Below are positions 47,462-56,860 of a DNA stretch of 64,000 nucleotides, one piece after another. Source of the stretch: Bacteroidales bacterium (GTDB taxonomy: Bacteria; Bacteroidota; Bacteroidia; Bacteroidales; F082); contig JAEEON010000043.1 in assembly GCA_016284305.1 (NCBI GenBank), forward strand, positions 25,109 through 89,108, written 5' to 3'. The notes beneath the pieces are model-generated. The model was not told where the DNA came from. It did not search any database and saw only the letters and a program-made list of their open reading frames with translations. Numbering within the stretch: position 1 is the first letter of the stretch; each line of letters opens with the position of its first letter. Made by a program: the position numbers and the translations under genes.

Positions 47462-48829
47462 TTAATTGAAAAAATGTTGATAAGTTCGCTTAATCACCTC
47501 ATTCTCAGTTAATAAATCATTGATAGCCTGTTTATAACTTGTTAATTCGTTTTCATTGGCTTCAACAAGTATCCTACTGTGTTCAAAGAGGTTGACATCG
47601 TGAAACAATGCTTCGGCGATGTTTTGTAAATTGATTCCATTTTTGATTTTGGGATGGTAGAAATGGGCATCGAGGAGGGTCCCATAGAGGTTGATGACCT
47701 TGGATCCGAGATTGTGGTTCATCGGCATAAAACACACCACTTGGTCGTAATGCGAAAGCCGTTCCTTCATGAGGGTTAGAGCCTCAGCAGAACGGCGGTG
47801 GTCGTCAAAGCAGTGCCAATGGCTATGTCCATCAGGCTCGTTGTCGCCTGTCACGACGAAGGCAAGGATCATCTCTTGGTAGGGACGCATCCCGTCAAGC
47901 TCAGGGACGGCTGGGAAATCGCTCAACACGTTGAGATAGGCCACATGTCGAGGCTTCGGGTTGGGGGCCAGGGCAAAAAGGCTCTTGTAATCGATATAAT
48001 AGGTGCCGTTTTCAAGGGCTTCAACTTGCTTGGCTTCTTCGCTGTTAGGGTCTAACTGTTCCAGCATGAGCTTGTTGCTTCCATAGCCACCGAAGTAGTA
48101 CTGAAACAGCGTCTCGTCGGGCATGGCCGTGGTGAAGAGGAAGCTGTTCTTAGGCACGTATTTCCAGCAGTGGCCGAGGAAGTCACAGGTGTAGGGACTG
48201 TGGCATTGTGTGCCTATGTTGACCAAAGGCGAATGGGGCAGGGCCACCACGTTTTTCAGGCGCTCCACGTTGGCGGCGATCTCAGGTTCCTTCTCTTTGG
48301 CAAAGTCCATCACGGAGGTGAGCTTGAAGAGCTTCTCGACATCGATGGGGCCGTCTTTGACAAATTCGCCGTTGAGGTGCATCAGTTGGAAGTCGGAGAG
48401 CGGAATCCCGCATCCGTGCAACACGTAATATTGAAGGGCAGCGTCATAATAGTAGGTGGGGCTGAGCCGCAGTGAGCTCTTCACCTCGATGGCTCTCCAC
48501 CGGTCACCGTCGCGGACCAGGATATCGACCATGATTAAAGTGTCGTTGTATTGAAACACCGCCTCATACATCACCTTGACCTCTGGGTCGTCGAGGTTCT
48601 GCATCGTCTCTTGCACTTTCTTCGGAAACTGGGTGGGGTAGGTGGGACTCATGTTGATGCCGCCAGGATACCGCTGCTGCGCCAATATCCCGACATCGGA
48701 ACCCCGTTTGAATATCGCCCGTTGCTCAATGCTGAGCTTGTCGCGCAGATAGGGATGTTTCTTGGTCATATACAGGGCCTTCTCACATTGAAGCCCTTTG
48801 ATATAGGTGGATTTTGAGAGGATGTGCAT
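47462..48829 (-). CDS. DUF2779 protein with Cas4-like nuclease features
   Basis: A 455-aa protein of the DUF2779 type. The N-terminus LSKSTYIKGLQCEKALYM carries an early Cys, and a CHSPYTCDFLGHCWKY cluster near residue 210 supplies three more, the layout of Fe-S-stabilised Cas4/RecB-type nucleases. MVDILVRDGDRWRAIEVKSS provides the D...E-x-K catalytic core. The second half (YYIDYKSLFALAP; LIL-like helical end) is the DUF2779 domain proper, perhaps an RNase H-like fold. So a DNA-processing enzyme is likely, but no partner is nearby. Confidence 0.75.
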   Translation of the reverse strand: MHILSKSTYIKGLQCEKALYMTKKHPYLRDKLSIEQRAIFKRGSDVGILAQQRYPGGINMSPTYPTQFPKKVQETMQNLDDPEVKVMYEAVFQYNDTLIMVDILVRDGDRWRAIEVKSSLRLSPTYYYDAALQYYVLHGCGIPLSDFQLMHLNGEFVKDGPIDVEKLFKLTSVMDFAKEKEPEIAANVERLKNVVALPHSPLVNIGTQCHSPYTCDFLGHCWKYVPKNSFLFTTAMPDETLFQYYFGGYGSNKLMLEQLDPNSEEAKQVEALENGTYYIDYKSLFALAPNPKPRHVAYLNVLSDFPAVPELDGMRPYQEMILAFVVTGDNEPDGHSHWHCFDDHRRSAEALTLMKERLSHYDQVVCFMPMNHNLGSKVINLYGTLLDAHFYHPKIKNGINLQNIAEALFHDVNLFEHSRILVEANENELTSYKQAINDLLTENEVIKRTYQHFFN

Positions 48830-48841
48830 GCTTTCTTTTCT

Positions 48842-50155
48842 TTAAACAGCTTTGGTTTTCCACATCACCGACATGCTCACCCCACGAGCCAACATGAACA
48901 ACAAAAAGGCAATCCATAAGCCATGGTTTCCAAAACGTGGCATCAAGAAATACCACGCTGGCAAAAACACTAGCAACGAGGCGATGAGCATCGTGTTGCG
49001 GATGCCTCGTGCCGCCGTGGCTCCAATGTAGATACCGTCCCAAATGAAGGCAGCAAAGGTGATTACGGGGATGATGATCATGTAAATGTAATAAGGTCGA
49101 GCCTGCTCAGCGACTTCGGGCTGATCGGAGATCAAGTGGATGAAAGTCTCGGGGAATGCCCAGTACAACAAGGTGAAAGGTACGCTCAGGCCCAGCCCCC
49201 ACAACAGCAGATACCTTACCGTCTTCTTCAGATTCTCCTGGTCATGAGCCCCAGTGAAACGCCCCACCAACGCCTCACCTGCATAGGCAAAGCCGTCGGT
49301 AAAGTAGGAAAAGATATAGAAGAACTGCATCAAAATCATGTTGACTGCCAAGAGGTCATCGCCCAACTTGGCCGACTGGTTGGTGAAGAAGGCAATAGTC
49401 AACACCAGCAAGATGCTGCGAATCATGAAGTCGGTGTTCACCTTGAAGAAACGTTTCAGTTTGTCGGCTTGAAGCAAAACCGCCTTCTCAATGGGGACAA
49501 GATACTTCCGGTATTTGGTAAGCATGAAGATCAAGGCCGTCAGCAAGCCTGCATATTGTGCAATCACCGTACCTAAGGCCACGCCTGTGACACCCATGTG
49601 GAAGGTGTTGACAAACAAGATGCTCAACGCGATGTTGACCACGTTGATTAAGATGGCAATGACCATGGGGATAGTGGTGTTTTGCATGCCGATGTACCAG
49701 CCGTTGAAGGTGTAAAGGCTCAGTACAGCCGGTGCTGCCCAGATGCGAACACGAAAGTAGTCGCTGGTGTAACCTAGGACTTCGGGACTGCCGTTAAGCA
49801 ATTGCATGCTGATCCACTCGATGGGCCGCTGCAAGCCAAGTACCAAGCAGGTAGCGATCAAGGCGATGCCCATCGATCGGTAAAAGGCGTAGGAAATCTC
49901 GGTCTCGTCACCGCCTCCATAAGCTTGTGCCGTGAATCCCGTGGTGCCAGCCCGCATGAAGCTGAACACCGAGTACATCACGCTGAAGATGGTTCCCCCA
50001 AGGCCGATGGCACCGATATAGGCCACCGACTCCAGGTGTCCCATCAACATCATGTCAACCAAACCCAACAACGGCACCGTGATGTTGCTGATGATGTTGG
50101 GGATGGCCAACCTTAGGATGCTGCGGTTAAGACCGTCACGATGCGCTCCAGCCAT
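48842..50155 (-). CDS. MATE family efflux transporter (DinF-like)
   Basis: A 12-helix MATE-type transporter of 437 aa. Typical N-terminal elements are ILRLAIPNIISNITVPLLGLVDMMLMGH and GTTGFTAQAYGGGDE, with the second-half repeat GFAYAGEALVGRFTGA. The substrate may be drugs or metabolites, exchanged with Na+ or H+. Its only plausible ATG lies 43 bases inside the end of the upstream fRMsr gene, so translation is probably coupled. Confidence 0.88.
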   Translation of the reverse strand: MAGAHRDGLNRSILRLAIPNIISNITVPLLGLVDMMLMGHLESVAYIGAIGLGGTIFSVMYSVFSFMRAGTTGFTAQAYGGGDETEISYAFYRSMGIALIATCLVLGLQRPIEWISMQLLNGSPEVLGYTSDYFRVRIWAAPAVLSLYTFNGWYIGMQNTTIPMVIAILINVVNIALSILFVNTFHMGVTGVALGTVIAQYAGLLTALIFMLTKYRKYLVPIEKAVLLQADKLKRFFKVNTDFMIRSILLVLTIAFFTNQSAKLGDDLLAVNMILMQFFYIFSYFTDGFAYAGEALVGRFTGAHDQENLKKTVRYLLLWGLGLSVPFTLLYWAFPETFIHLISDQPEVAEQARPYYIYMIIIPVITFAAFIWDGIYIGATAARGIRNTMLIASLLVFLPAWYFLMPRFGNHGLWIAFLLFMLARGVSMSVMWKTKAV

Positions 50156-50568
50156 TGCTTGTCAATATCGTCGAAGGTGTTTAACTCTCTGCTGTCAATG
50201 TCGAGCTCTGCCCACATCACGCCATCCTTGAAGATGGGGACGACGATCTCGCTCCGCGACTCGCTGCTGCAGGCGATGTGGCCGGGGAACTGCTCCACGT
50301 CGGGTACCACCAAAGTCTTGCCTTGCTCCCAAGCGGTGCCACAAACGCCTTTGCCGTAAGGAATGCGCGTGCAGGCCAACGGACCTTGGAAAGGCCCAAG
50401 CACCAGCTGCTTCCCATCAACAAAATAGAAACCTGTCCACCAAAAATTGAAGGTGAAATGAATCAACGATGATAAGTTGCTTATGTTGGCAATCAGGTTG
50501 GTCTCGTCTTTTACCAAAGCCTGCGCCTGCTTCCAGAGAAGCTGATATTTTTGTTCTTTCTCGTCCAT
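50113..50568 (-). CDS. Free methionine-(R)-sulfoxide reductase (GAF domain)
   Basis: A 151-aa GAF-domain enzyme that reduces free methionine-R-sulfoxide. The three catalytic cysteines are present as Cys66, Cys76 and Cys100 (ACTRIP, GVCGTAW, IACSSESRSEIVVPI), with the same spacing as the E. coli enzyme. It acts in the cytoplasm in oxidative-stress repair. The -7 box lies only five bases before the ATG, so the mRNA may be leaderless. Confidence 0.92.
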   Translation of the reverse strand: MDEKEQKYQLLWKQAQALVKDETNLIANISNLSSLIHFTFNFWWTGFYFVDGKQLVLGPFQGPLACTRIPYGKGVCGTAWEQGKTLVVPDVEQFPGHIACSSESRSEIVVPIFKDGVMWAELDIDSRELNTFDDIDKQWLERIVTVLTAAS

Positions 50569-50572
50569 GCCG

Positions 50573-50580
50573 CAAAAGTA
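50573..50580 (-). promoter_or_regulatory. -7 element TACTTTTG for the fRMsr gene
   Basis: Minus-strand TACTTTTGC ends five bases before the ATG, so transcription should begin at or next to the start codon. A divergent TAACTTTA at 50594-50601 probably serves mpl. Confidence 0.55.
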
Positions 50581-50622
50581 AGTGAATTTTTTGTAACTTT
50601 ACCGCTTCAAATTCATTCCATC

Positions 50623-51981
50623 ATGAAAAAGGTCCATTTTATCGCCATAGGCGGAAGTGCCATGCACAACCTCGCCATCGCCTTGCACCGCAAGGGTTAT
50701 GAAGTCACGGGTTCTGACGACGAGATCTTCGAACCCTCCAAGTCGCGCCTCGCCAACGAAGGTATCCTGCCTCCCCAGTGGGGATGGTATCCAGAGAAAC
50801 TTGACAAGTCCTACGATGCCGTCATTCTTGGGATGCACGCCCGTATCGACAACCCAGAGCTGGTGCGCGCCCAAGAACTCGGAATCAAGGTGTTTTCCTA
50901 TCCGGAGTTCCTCTACGAACAGAGCAAGGACAAGACCCGTATCGTCATCGGTGGTAGCCATGGCAAGACCACCATCACCTCGATGATCTTGCATGTGCTT
51001 AAACAGGTGGGCATTGAGACCGACTTCATGGTGGGTGCGCAGATCGAGGGATTCGACGTGATGGTGCGCCTCAGCGAGACAGCCAAATACATGGTCATGG
51101 AAGGTGACGAGTACCTTACATCACCCATCGACCGTGTGCCTAAGTTCCATCATTATCACCCCCATATCGCTGTCATCAGCGGCATCGGCTGGGACCACGT
51201 CAATGTGTTTCCTACCTTCGACACCTATCTGGAACAGTTTCGTATCTTTGTCCGCACCATCGAGCCGGGTGGATGTCTCATCTACGATCAGACCGACGTG
51301 GAGGCGGAGAAGATTGCCCAAGGTGCTTCTTGCATCACCTATGGCTATGGAGTGCATCCTTTCGAGAGCGATGGCATGAAAACAACCCTGCTCATGCCTG
51401 ATGGTGGCAGGAGGGAGGTTAACGTGTTTGGAAGCCATAACATGAAGAACATCAACGCTGCACGTCTGGTGTGCCGACAGCTGGGAGTCAGCGACGAGCA
51501 GTTCTATCAAGCTATCAGTTCCTTCAAAGGCGCTGCACGGCGTCTGGAACTGCTGTTCCAGTCGGAGGACAACCTGGTGTTCCGCGACTTCGCCCATGCC
51601 CCGTCAAAGGTGACCGCCAGCGTGAAAGCCCTTCGCGAACAGTTCCCTCAAAAACATTTGCTCGCCGTTTTTGAGCTGCATACCTACAGCAGCCTCAGCG
51701 AAGTCTTCATCGACCATTATCGCGATGCCTTACAGCTGGCCGACACCGCCATCGTCTTCTACGATCCTCATGCCGTGGCCATCAAGAAGCTGGAACTAAT
51801 GCCTGACCATCGTATTGTGGAGGGCTTCGGGCGACCCGACCTGAAGGTGGTCCACAACAAGGCCGAACTCCTTGACCTGTTACAAAAAGGCCAACGGCAT
51901 AATGTCGTTGGCGCTTTCATGAGTTCTGGTGATTTCAACGGGCTCACCACAGACGATTTGAAAGGGATGTTCGCTCTGTAA
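50623..51981 (+). CDS. mpl: UDP-N-acetylmuramate:tripeptide ligase (Mpl-like)
   Basis: Mur ligase of the Mpl type, 452 aa, which links recycled L-Ala-gamma-D-Glu-meso-DAP to UDP-MurNAc in peptidoglycan recycling. It begins HFIAIGGSAMHNLAIALHRKGYEVTGSDDE, the MurC/Mpl Rossmann start, and has the ATP loop GGSHGKTTI and the EGDEYLTS segment typical of Mpl. MurC would show a different motif there. FRDFAHAPSKVTASVKAL marks the C-terminal domain. The start at 50623 follows the promoter-like TAACTTTA. Confidence 0.85.
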   Translation: MKKVHFIAIGGSAMHNLAIALHRKGYEVTGSDDEIFEPSKSRLANEGILPPQWGWYPEKLDKSYDAVILGMHARIDNPELVRAQELGIKVFSYPEFLYEQSKDKTRIVIGGSHGKTTITSMILHVLKQVGIETDFMVGAQIEGFDVMVRLSETAKYMVMEGDEYLTSPIDRVPKFHHYHPHIAVISGIGWDHVNVFPTFDTYLEQFRIFVRTIEPGGCLIYDQTDVEAEKIAQGASCITYGYGVHPFESDGMKTTLLMPDGGRREVNVFGSHNMKNINAARLVCRQLGVSDEQFYQAISSFKGAARRLELLFQSEDNLVFRDFAHAPSKVTASVKALREQFPQKHLLAVFELHTYSSLSEVFIDHYRDALQLADTAIVFYDPHAVAIKKLELMPDHRIVEGFGRPDLKVVHNKAELLDLLQKGQRHNVVGAFMSSGDFNGLTTDDLKGMFAL

Positions 51982-51983
51982 AA

Positions 51984-52589
51984 TCAAAACGAAAAGACCG
52001 AATCGTCCACGTTTACATTGTATTGTACATTGGATATCGTGTAGGTATCCACGTTGTCACTGTTGTCAATCAAGACAATTTGTCGGAGCATCAACGAGTC
52101 TTTGTCGTAGTTGAAGATGACAGTCTTGTAACCGATGCCGAGCAGCGACCGTTTCTTGTTGTTGCAGCACACCTGTTGGTATGGCCCTTTTTCAAGGACA
52201 TTGATGGTGTAGTTGTTATCCTTGGCCAGATCCTCACAGCGTCCCTGGAATCCATAGAGGAAGATGTTGCTCAATGAGCGCATCATGCCGTCGTCACGAA
52301 GTTTGAAGGTGCCATGAAACAGCCCGATGTTCATCTTGAGGTGATTAACATTGACAATCATGTGCTTGCCGTTGTTGAAAAGGGCAGCGAACTTGTCGGG
52401 ACAAACGAAATAGAGTTTGCCGTCCTGTTCGTTTTTCTTGTTGCGTTTCACCAAGGTGTTGTTGAGGTCGGTCTCGAACGACTTCACCGTAGCATTGGCT
52501 TGACGGATCTTTTTGATGAGGGTGTTGTCCTGGGCTTGAGCTGCGAATGCGATGAGGCAGATCAACGATAGGAATAAGAACTTCTTCAT
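51984..52589 (-). CDS. LolA-like periplasmic protein
   Basis: A 201-aa exported protein (signal peptide to AQAQ) resembling LolA-type lipoprotein carriers: an early helix [18 protein letters not shown], then strands [22 protein letters not shown] and the C-terminal [11 protein letters not shown]. LolA shuttles lipoproteins to the outer membrane, but Bacteroidota carry several LolA-like proteins of unknown duty. Convergent with mpl (two-base gap) and eight bases downstream of rho. Confidence 0.75.
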   Translation of the reverse strand: MKKFLFLSLICLIAFAAQAQDNTLIKKIRQANATVKSFETDLNNTLVKRNKKNEQDGKLYFVCPDKFAALFNNGKHMIVNVNHLKMNIGLFHGTFKLRDDGMMRSLSNIFLYGFQGRCEDLAKDNNYTINVLEKGPYQQVCCNNKKRSLLGIGYKTVIFNYDKDSLMLRQIVLIDNSDNVDTYTISNVQYNVNVDDSVFSF

Positions 52590-52597
52590 CTTAGGGA

Positions 52598-54607
52598 TTA
52601 TTTATCAAGGCTCATCAGGAACTCTTCGTTGCTGACGGTCTTGGCGACTTTATCCTTGAGGAACTCCATGGCCTCCACGGGGGTCATGTCGGCGAAGTGG
52701 GTGCGCAGTGCCCAAACGCGAGCCAGGGTAGTCTCATCGACCAGCAGGTCGTCGCGGCGGGTACCCGAGGCCACGATGTCGATGGCGGGGAAGATGCGTT
52801 TGTTCGACAGACGGCGGTCGAGCTGGAGCTCCATGTTACCGGTGCCCTTGAATTCTTCGAAGATGACTTCGTCCATCTTGGATCCAGTGTCGATGAGGGC
52901 AGTGGCCAAGATCGTCAGTGAGCCACCGTTTTCGATCTTACGGGCGGCACCAAAGAAACGTTTCGGTTTCTGGAGGGCGTTGGCTTCCACACCACCAGTG
53001 AGGACCTTGCCTGAAGCAGGCGACACGGTGTTGTAAGCACGGGCCAGACGGGTGATGGAGTCGAGCAGGATGACCACGTCATGACCGCACTCGGTGAGTC
53101 GCTTGGCCTTCTCCAACACGATGTTGGCAATCTGTACGTGTTTCGATGCTGGCTCGTCGAACGTAGAGGCGATGACCTCTGCATTGACGCTGCGTTGCAT
53201 GTCGGTGACCTCCTCAGGACGCTCGTCGATGAGCAGGATGATCAGATACACCTCAGGATGGTTGGCGGCAATGGCGTTGGCTACCTCTTTTAATAAAACG
53301 GTCTTACCGGTTTTGGGCTGAGCCACAATCAAGCCACGTTGTCCTTTGCCGATCGGGGCAAACATGTCCATGATACGCGTTGAGATGGTTCCTCCCTTGT
53401 GACCGGTGATGGTGAACTTCTCGTTGGGGAACAGCGGAGTCAGGTAGTCGAAGGGGATGCGGTCTCTGACCTCTTCGGGACGGCGACCGTTGATATAATC
53501 GACGCGTACCAATGGGAAGAATTTCTCACCGCTCTTCGGAGGACGGATGGCACCCAGCACGGTGTCACCGGTTTTCAAACCGAACAACTTGATCTGCGAA
53601 GTTGAGACATAGATGTCGTCAGGGGAGGAGAGGTAGTTGTAGTCTGATGAACGCAAAAAGCCGAAGCCTTCTGGCATGATCTCCAATACGCCCTCGGCCT
53701 CCACCACGCTGTCGAACTCATTCAACAGCTCGTCACGACGTTGCTTCTCCTGCTTCTCGGCGTTTTGTTGGTTGTTCTGGTTGTTCTGGTTGTTCTGGTT
53801 GTTCTGGCCGTTTTGGTTATTCTGATTATTCTGATTGTTCTGGTTATTCTGTCCGTTCTGATTATTTTGGTAAGGAGTCTTCGGTTCGCGGTGTTCTCTA
53901 TGTTCCCGTTGTTCAGGTGCCTTTGGCTCTCTTGGCTCTTGAGGCTTCTGTTCTTTCTGTTCGGGTGTCTTGGGCTCTCTTTGTTCTCTAGGCTCTTTGG
54001 GTTCTTTTGGCTCGGGGTTTCTTTGTTCTTTTTGCTCAGGAGCTTTCGGTTCTCTCGGTTCTCTTTGTTCTCTTTGTTCTTTGTGCTCCTTGTGTTCTTT
54101 CACCTCGGCATGCTGTTCTGCGACAGGCTCTTTAGCGGGTTTAGGAGTCTCCTTAACCTTTTCTGATTTGATTTCCACCTTGGTGTTGCTTGATCCGGCG
54201 GGGCCTTCTTGGGCGGGCTTGTTTTCGCGGGCAATACGTGGGCGTTTTTCGCGCTTCTTGGGCTCGTCTTGTGGTTTCTCTTTGGGTTGTTCAGCAGTTG
54301 AGGTTTCCTCGGTGGGGAAGGGGATGGTGGGAGTCACTTCGGCTTGTGGGGTTTCTTCCGCCGTCTCGTTCTTGCGTTTCCTACCTTTTTTCTTTGGCGC
54401 GGCTTCAGCACCTTCTTTTACCTCGGGCTTGGGCGTGGCTTTCTTCTTTGATGTCTTCTTTACTGCTTCTGGATGTTCCACCTGATGGTCGATGATGTCG
54501 TAGATCAACTGTTGTTTGCTTCTGCCTTCATCGTCGATCCCAAGTTCAATGGCGATAATCTTCAGATCTTCCAAAGTCTTATCGTTCAGCTCATAAATGT
54601 TATACAT
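52598..54607 (-). CDS. rho: Transcription termination factor Rho with a long disordered insert
   Basis: Rho hexameric RNA helicase of 669 aa, about 250 longer than E. coli Rho. It starts with the Rho_N SAP-like domain ([20 protein letters not shown]). Residues about 65-300 form a low-complexity region: Lys/Glu/Pro repeats ([11 protein letters not shown]) then an Asn/Gln tract of [11 protein letters not shown] units. The RNA-binding domain ([20 protein letters not shown]) and the ATPase with Walker [10 protein letters not shown], Walker [11 protein letters not shown] and the Q/R loops follow. The tract is encoded by a DNA microrepeat near 53765-53865. A TATTTTTG box at 54702 gives a leader of about 90 bases. 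Confidence 0.96.
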   Translation of the reverse strand: MYNIYELNDKTLEDLKIIAIELGIDDEGRSKQQLIYDIIDHQVEHPEAVKKTSKKKATPKPEVKEGAEAAPKKKGRKRKNETAEETPQAEVTPTIPFPTEETSTAEQPKEKPQDEPKKREKRPRIARENKPAQEGPAGSSNTKVEIKSEKVKETPKPAKEPVAEQHAEVKEHKEHKEQREQREPREPKAPEQKEQRNPEPKEPKEPREQREPKTPEQKEQKPQEPREPKAPEQREHREHREPKTPYQNNQNGQNNQNNQNNQNNQNGQNNQNNQNNQNNQQNAEKQEKQRRDELLNEFDSVVEAEGVLEIMPEGFGFLRSSDYNYLSSPDDIYVSTSQIKLFGLKTGDTVLGAIRPPKSGEKFFPLVRVDYINGRRPEEVRDRIPFDYLTPLFPNEKFTITGHKGGTISTRIMDMFAPIGKGQRGLIVAQPKTGKTVLLKEVANAIAANHPEVYLIILLIDERPEEVTDMQRSVNAEVIASTFDEPASKHVQIANIVLEKAKRLTECGHDVVILLDSITRLARAYNTVSPASGKVLTGGVEANALQKPKRFFGAARKIENGGSLTILATALIDTGSKMDEVIFEEFKGTGNMELQLDRRLSNKRIFPAIDIVASGTRRDDLLVDETTLARVWALRTHFADMTPVEAMEFLKDKVAKTVSNEEFLMSLDK

Positions 54608-54701
54608 AAAGGAAATAAAAAGTTAGGAAATAATCTTTTAAGGAAATGCTTTTAAGAATGCTTTTATACAGATTGGTTGGTTGTTCCATTCAAAAGCGAT
54701 G

Positions 54702-54709
54702 CAAAAATA
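54702..54709 (-). promoter_or_regulatory. -7 element TATTTTTG for rho
   Basis: Minus-strand TATTTTTGC about 95 bases before the rho ATG. The long leader could allow autoregulation, but no structure was identified. Confidence 0.5.
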
Positions 54710-54759
54710 GTGAAAAAAATCATATTGTCAAGTTTTTTTCGTGTTTTTCTATCTTTTTT

Positions 54760-54767
54760 TATCTTTG
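54760..54767 (+). promoter_or_regulatory. -7 element TATCTTTG for the DUF4293 gene
   Basis: TATCTTTGC 29 bases before the ATG at 54796. Confidence 0.65.
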
Positions 54768-54795
54768 CACCTCCAAATCTAAAGCGAAATCAATC

Positions 54796-55302
54796 ATGAA
54801 ACAAAGAGTACAATCCATCTTGTTTTTCCTTTCGGCCATCGTTTTTGGCCTGTTGTTCTTCATGCCTTTGGCATCCTACGTTGATGATTACGGCACCTAT
54901 TTAAAGCTTTATATCTATGGCGTCAACAAAGTTTCGGTGGCCCCCAATGTTGAAGTTCCCTTCAGCTCGATCTATACGTTGCCACTGTTGATCCTCACGG
55001 TTGCGGTTATCTTGATCAACTTTTACATCTCCATGTCGATTTTCCGTGCGGTGAAGCTGCAGCAGTTTGTGAAGCTTTTCAAACTCTCGAGAATCAACAT
55101 TGCGTTGGCAGCAGTGCTTATCGCTACCATTTTTGTCTATTACATTGTCAAGACAGGTAGTTTCGTTGCTGCCCTTCCTTCTTTTGTTTGGCCGAATTGG
55201 GGTGCCTTCCTGACGCTTATCGCCCTCATCATGATGATGTTGGCCTCTTCCGGCCTCAAGAAAGATATCGACAAAGTCAAATCGGTTGATAGACTTAGGT
55301 AG
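54796..55302 (+). CDS. DUF4293 family membrane protein
   Basis: A 168-aa inner-membrane protein with four hydrophobic helices. It starts MKQRVQSILFFLSAIVFG, the characteristic IQR/VQ-Q-S-x-FLxL-A start of the Bacteroidota family DUF4293, and ends with LASSGLKKDIDKVKSVDRLR, also family-like. No function is known. The ATG at 54796 follows the promoter; the longer frame is not used. Often found next to rho in this group, as here (divergent). Confidence 0.82.
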   Translation: MKQRVQSILFFLSAIVFGLLFFMPLASYVDDYGTYLKLYIYGVNKVSVAPNVEVPFSSIYTLPLLILTVAVILINFYISMSIFRAVKLQQFVKLFKLSRINIALAAVLIATIFVYYIVKTGSFVAALPSFVWPNWGAFLTLIALIMMMLASSGLKKDIDKVKSVDRLR

Positions 55303-55372
55303 GTGAAAATTGAAAGGTGAAAGGTGAGCGAAGCAACCCAACCTTTCACCTTTCATCTTTCACCTTTCACCT
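55303..55372. repeat. Interspersed GGTGAAA repeat, self-inverted
   Basis: GGTGAAAATTGAAAGGTGAA followed by AGGTGAGCGAAGCAACCCAA and then CCTTTCACC units gives an imperfect palindrome. The core equals that of 44136-44205 in reverse. It spans the end of the phosphoesterase gene, contributing its last residues KVKGER. A short GGTGAAA run also ends the region at 56847-56858. Confidence 0.65.
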
Positions 55373-55853
55373 TATCAAAGATTTCCATCTCCTTGAATTC
55401 CTTCCCGTCAATGGTGAAGCGTACCATCGTGATGTTTTTGTGAAATCCGCTCTTGCCTGCGGCACCTGGGTTGATGTGCAGCAGTCCAAGCTTGTTGTCG
55501 TAAACTACTTTCAGGATGTGTGAATGTCCGCATACGAAGAGTTGTGGATGCTTCTCTTGGAGGATGATCCTGACTTCCGGCATGTAATGCCCGGGATAGC
55601 CACCGATGTGCGTCATATACACATCCACATCCTCCACGTGGAAAAACAGGTCTTCAGGATATTGAAGACGCACGACATGGTCGTCAATATTGCCGTGGAC
55701 GGCACGGAGCGGCTTGAATGCCTCAAGCCGCTCCGCAGTCTCAATGTTACCGATGTCACCGCAATGCCAGATCTCATCCACATCCTTGAAAAAATCATAG
55801 ACTTGTGGGATGATCACTCCATGCGTGTCGGATAAGATACCTATCTTTTTCAA
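55353..55853 (-). CDS. Metallophosphoesterase (YfcE/MJ0936 type)
   Basis: A calcineurin-like phosphoesterase of about 166 aa. Metal ligands are seen in KIGILSDTHG, WHCGDIG, VHGNID and the late THIGG...VCGHSH pair. The substrate is probably a small phosphodiester. There is no ATG in the usual place: a TTG at 55853 gives the standard start before KKIGILSDTHG, while another TTG at 55874 lies next to the preceding stop. The last residues KVKGER derive from the interspersed repeat. Confidence 0.85.
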   Translation of the reverse strand: MKKIGILSDTHGVIIPQVYDFFKDVDEIWHCGDIGNIETAERLEAFKPLRAVHGNIDDHVVRLQYPEDLFFHVEDVDVYMTHIGGYPGHYMPEVRIILQEKHPQLFVCGHSHILKVVYDNKLGLLHINPGAAGKSGFHKNITMVRFTIDGKEFKEMEIFDKVKGER

Positions 55854-55874
55854 TTTGCAACTTTCAATTATCAA

Positions 55875-56804
55875 CTAAAAATTGACCATAAACCCGACAC
55901 TCAATACCTCTTTAAACTGTACCTTCGAGTTGGGGTCGAGGATGGACTCTCCAGCGGCGTTGATGTCATAGAAGGGGATGTCGTAGTCGTAGATGAGATG
56001 CGTTCCGAAGCTGCAGTTGAGCCAGGAGTTGACCTTCATCACCAAAAGGTTTTGCCAATCGACATCGATGTAAAGCGGGTGTTCGAGGTAGTTGGAGAAG
56101 AGTTCCAGTTTCGATTCGAAATCGACGTTCTGGAAGATGGTGTATTTCATCTTGGCAGCGAGACGGGCACCGAATTCGTAACGTATCTTCTTGCCAGGGA
56201 TCCATTGGGTGGTGTCATCGGGGTTGAAATAGCCTTTCTCCACACCATAGGCGCCGATCTCAGCCAGACGGGTGTCGTTGACGATGGTGATACGACCCGT
56301 CAGCGGGGCGAAGTTGATGGAGAAGTGCTCGTTGGGCACCCATTCAACACCGAGACCGAGAGTGAGATAGGCAGGTGCCAGGAACTTGGAGATGTAGTTG
56401 GTGGAATCGGTCGCATAGTCGAAGCCGTAGGCGAACTGAGAACGGAAGGCGAACTCCAAACTGTAATTCAAATGCTCGGTAGCCTTTATGCCCGCCAAGG
56501 AGGTGAACTCGATCTTGTCGTCGGTCTTCACAGGTTTGTCTTTGAAGTTGTAGTAGCTGTAGCCTAATGCCGTAGCCAAAGTGTTGTCCCATTTGAAGTT
56601 GTCTTTGGCATAGTTGATGGCATAGTTGAAGATTCCCTGCCAGTTGAGTGCGTTCTGTCCGCCCGCAGCCCAGTTTGTGTAAGAGCTCTGTGCGAAGTTC
56701 AAACCGAAATTACCTTTCTTGGTCCAGTTGCTAGTTGTCTCTTGTGCCATGGCACTGACTCCCATTGCTACGATCAGGAGCCCTAAAATCATTTGTCTTT
56801 TCAT
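55875..56804 (-). CDS. DUF3078 outer-membrane protein
   Basis: A 309-aa exported protein (signal to AMAQ) of the DUF3078 family. Hallmarks are WTKKGNFGLNFAQSSYTNWAAGGQNAL and the later SLEFAFRSQFAYGFDY; the rest is amphipathic beta-strand sequence ending in Phe (VGFMVNF), as for an outer-membrane barrel. The family is restricted to Bacteroidota and has no known function. It is probably co-transcribed with the phosphoesterase gene. Confidence 0.85.
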   Translation of the reverse strand: MKRQMILGLLIVAMGVSAMAQETTSNWTKKGNFGLNFAQSSYTNWAAGGQNALNWQGIFNYAINYAKDNFKWDNTLATALGYSYYNFKDKPVKTDDKIEFTSLAGIKATEHLNYSLEFAFRSQFAYGFDYATDSTNYISKFLAPAYLTLGLGVEWVPNEHFSINFAPLTGRITIVNDTRLAEIGAYGVEKGYFNPDDTTQWIPGKKIRYEFGARLAAKMKYTIFQNVDFESKLELFSNYLEHPLYIDVDWQNLLVMKVNSWLNCSFGTHLIYDYDIPFYDINAAGESILDPNSKVQFKEVLSVGFMVNF

Positions 56805-56860
56805 TGTTGGTTTTTTAATTGTTTATTTTTTAATTGTTATTTCTTTCACCTTTCACCTCC

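Noticed and set aside
53765..53865. Microrepeat near the rho insert as a CRISPR or minisatellite
   Set aside because: It is in frame and encodes the Asn/Gln tract; there are no spacers.
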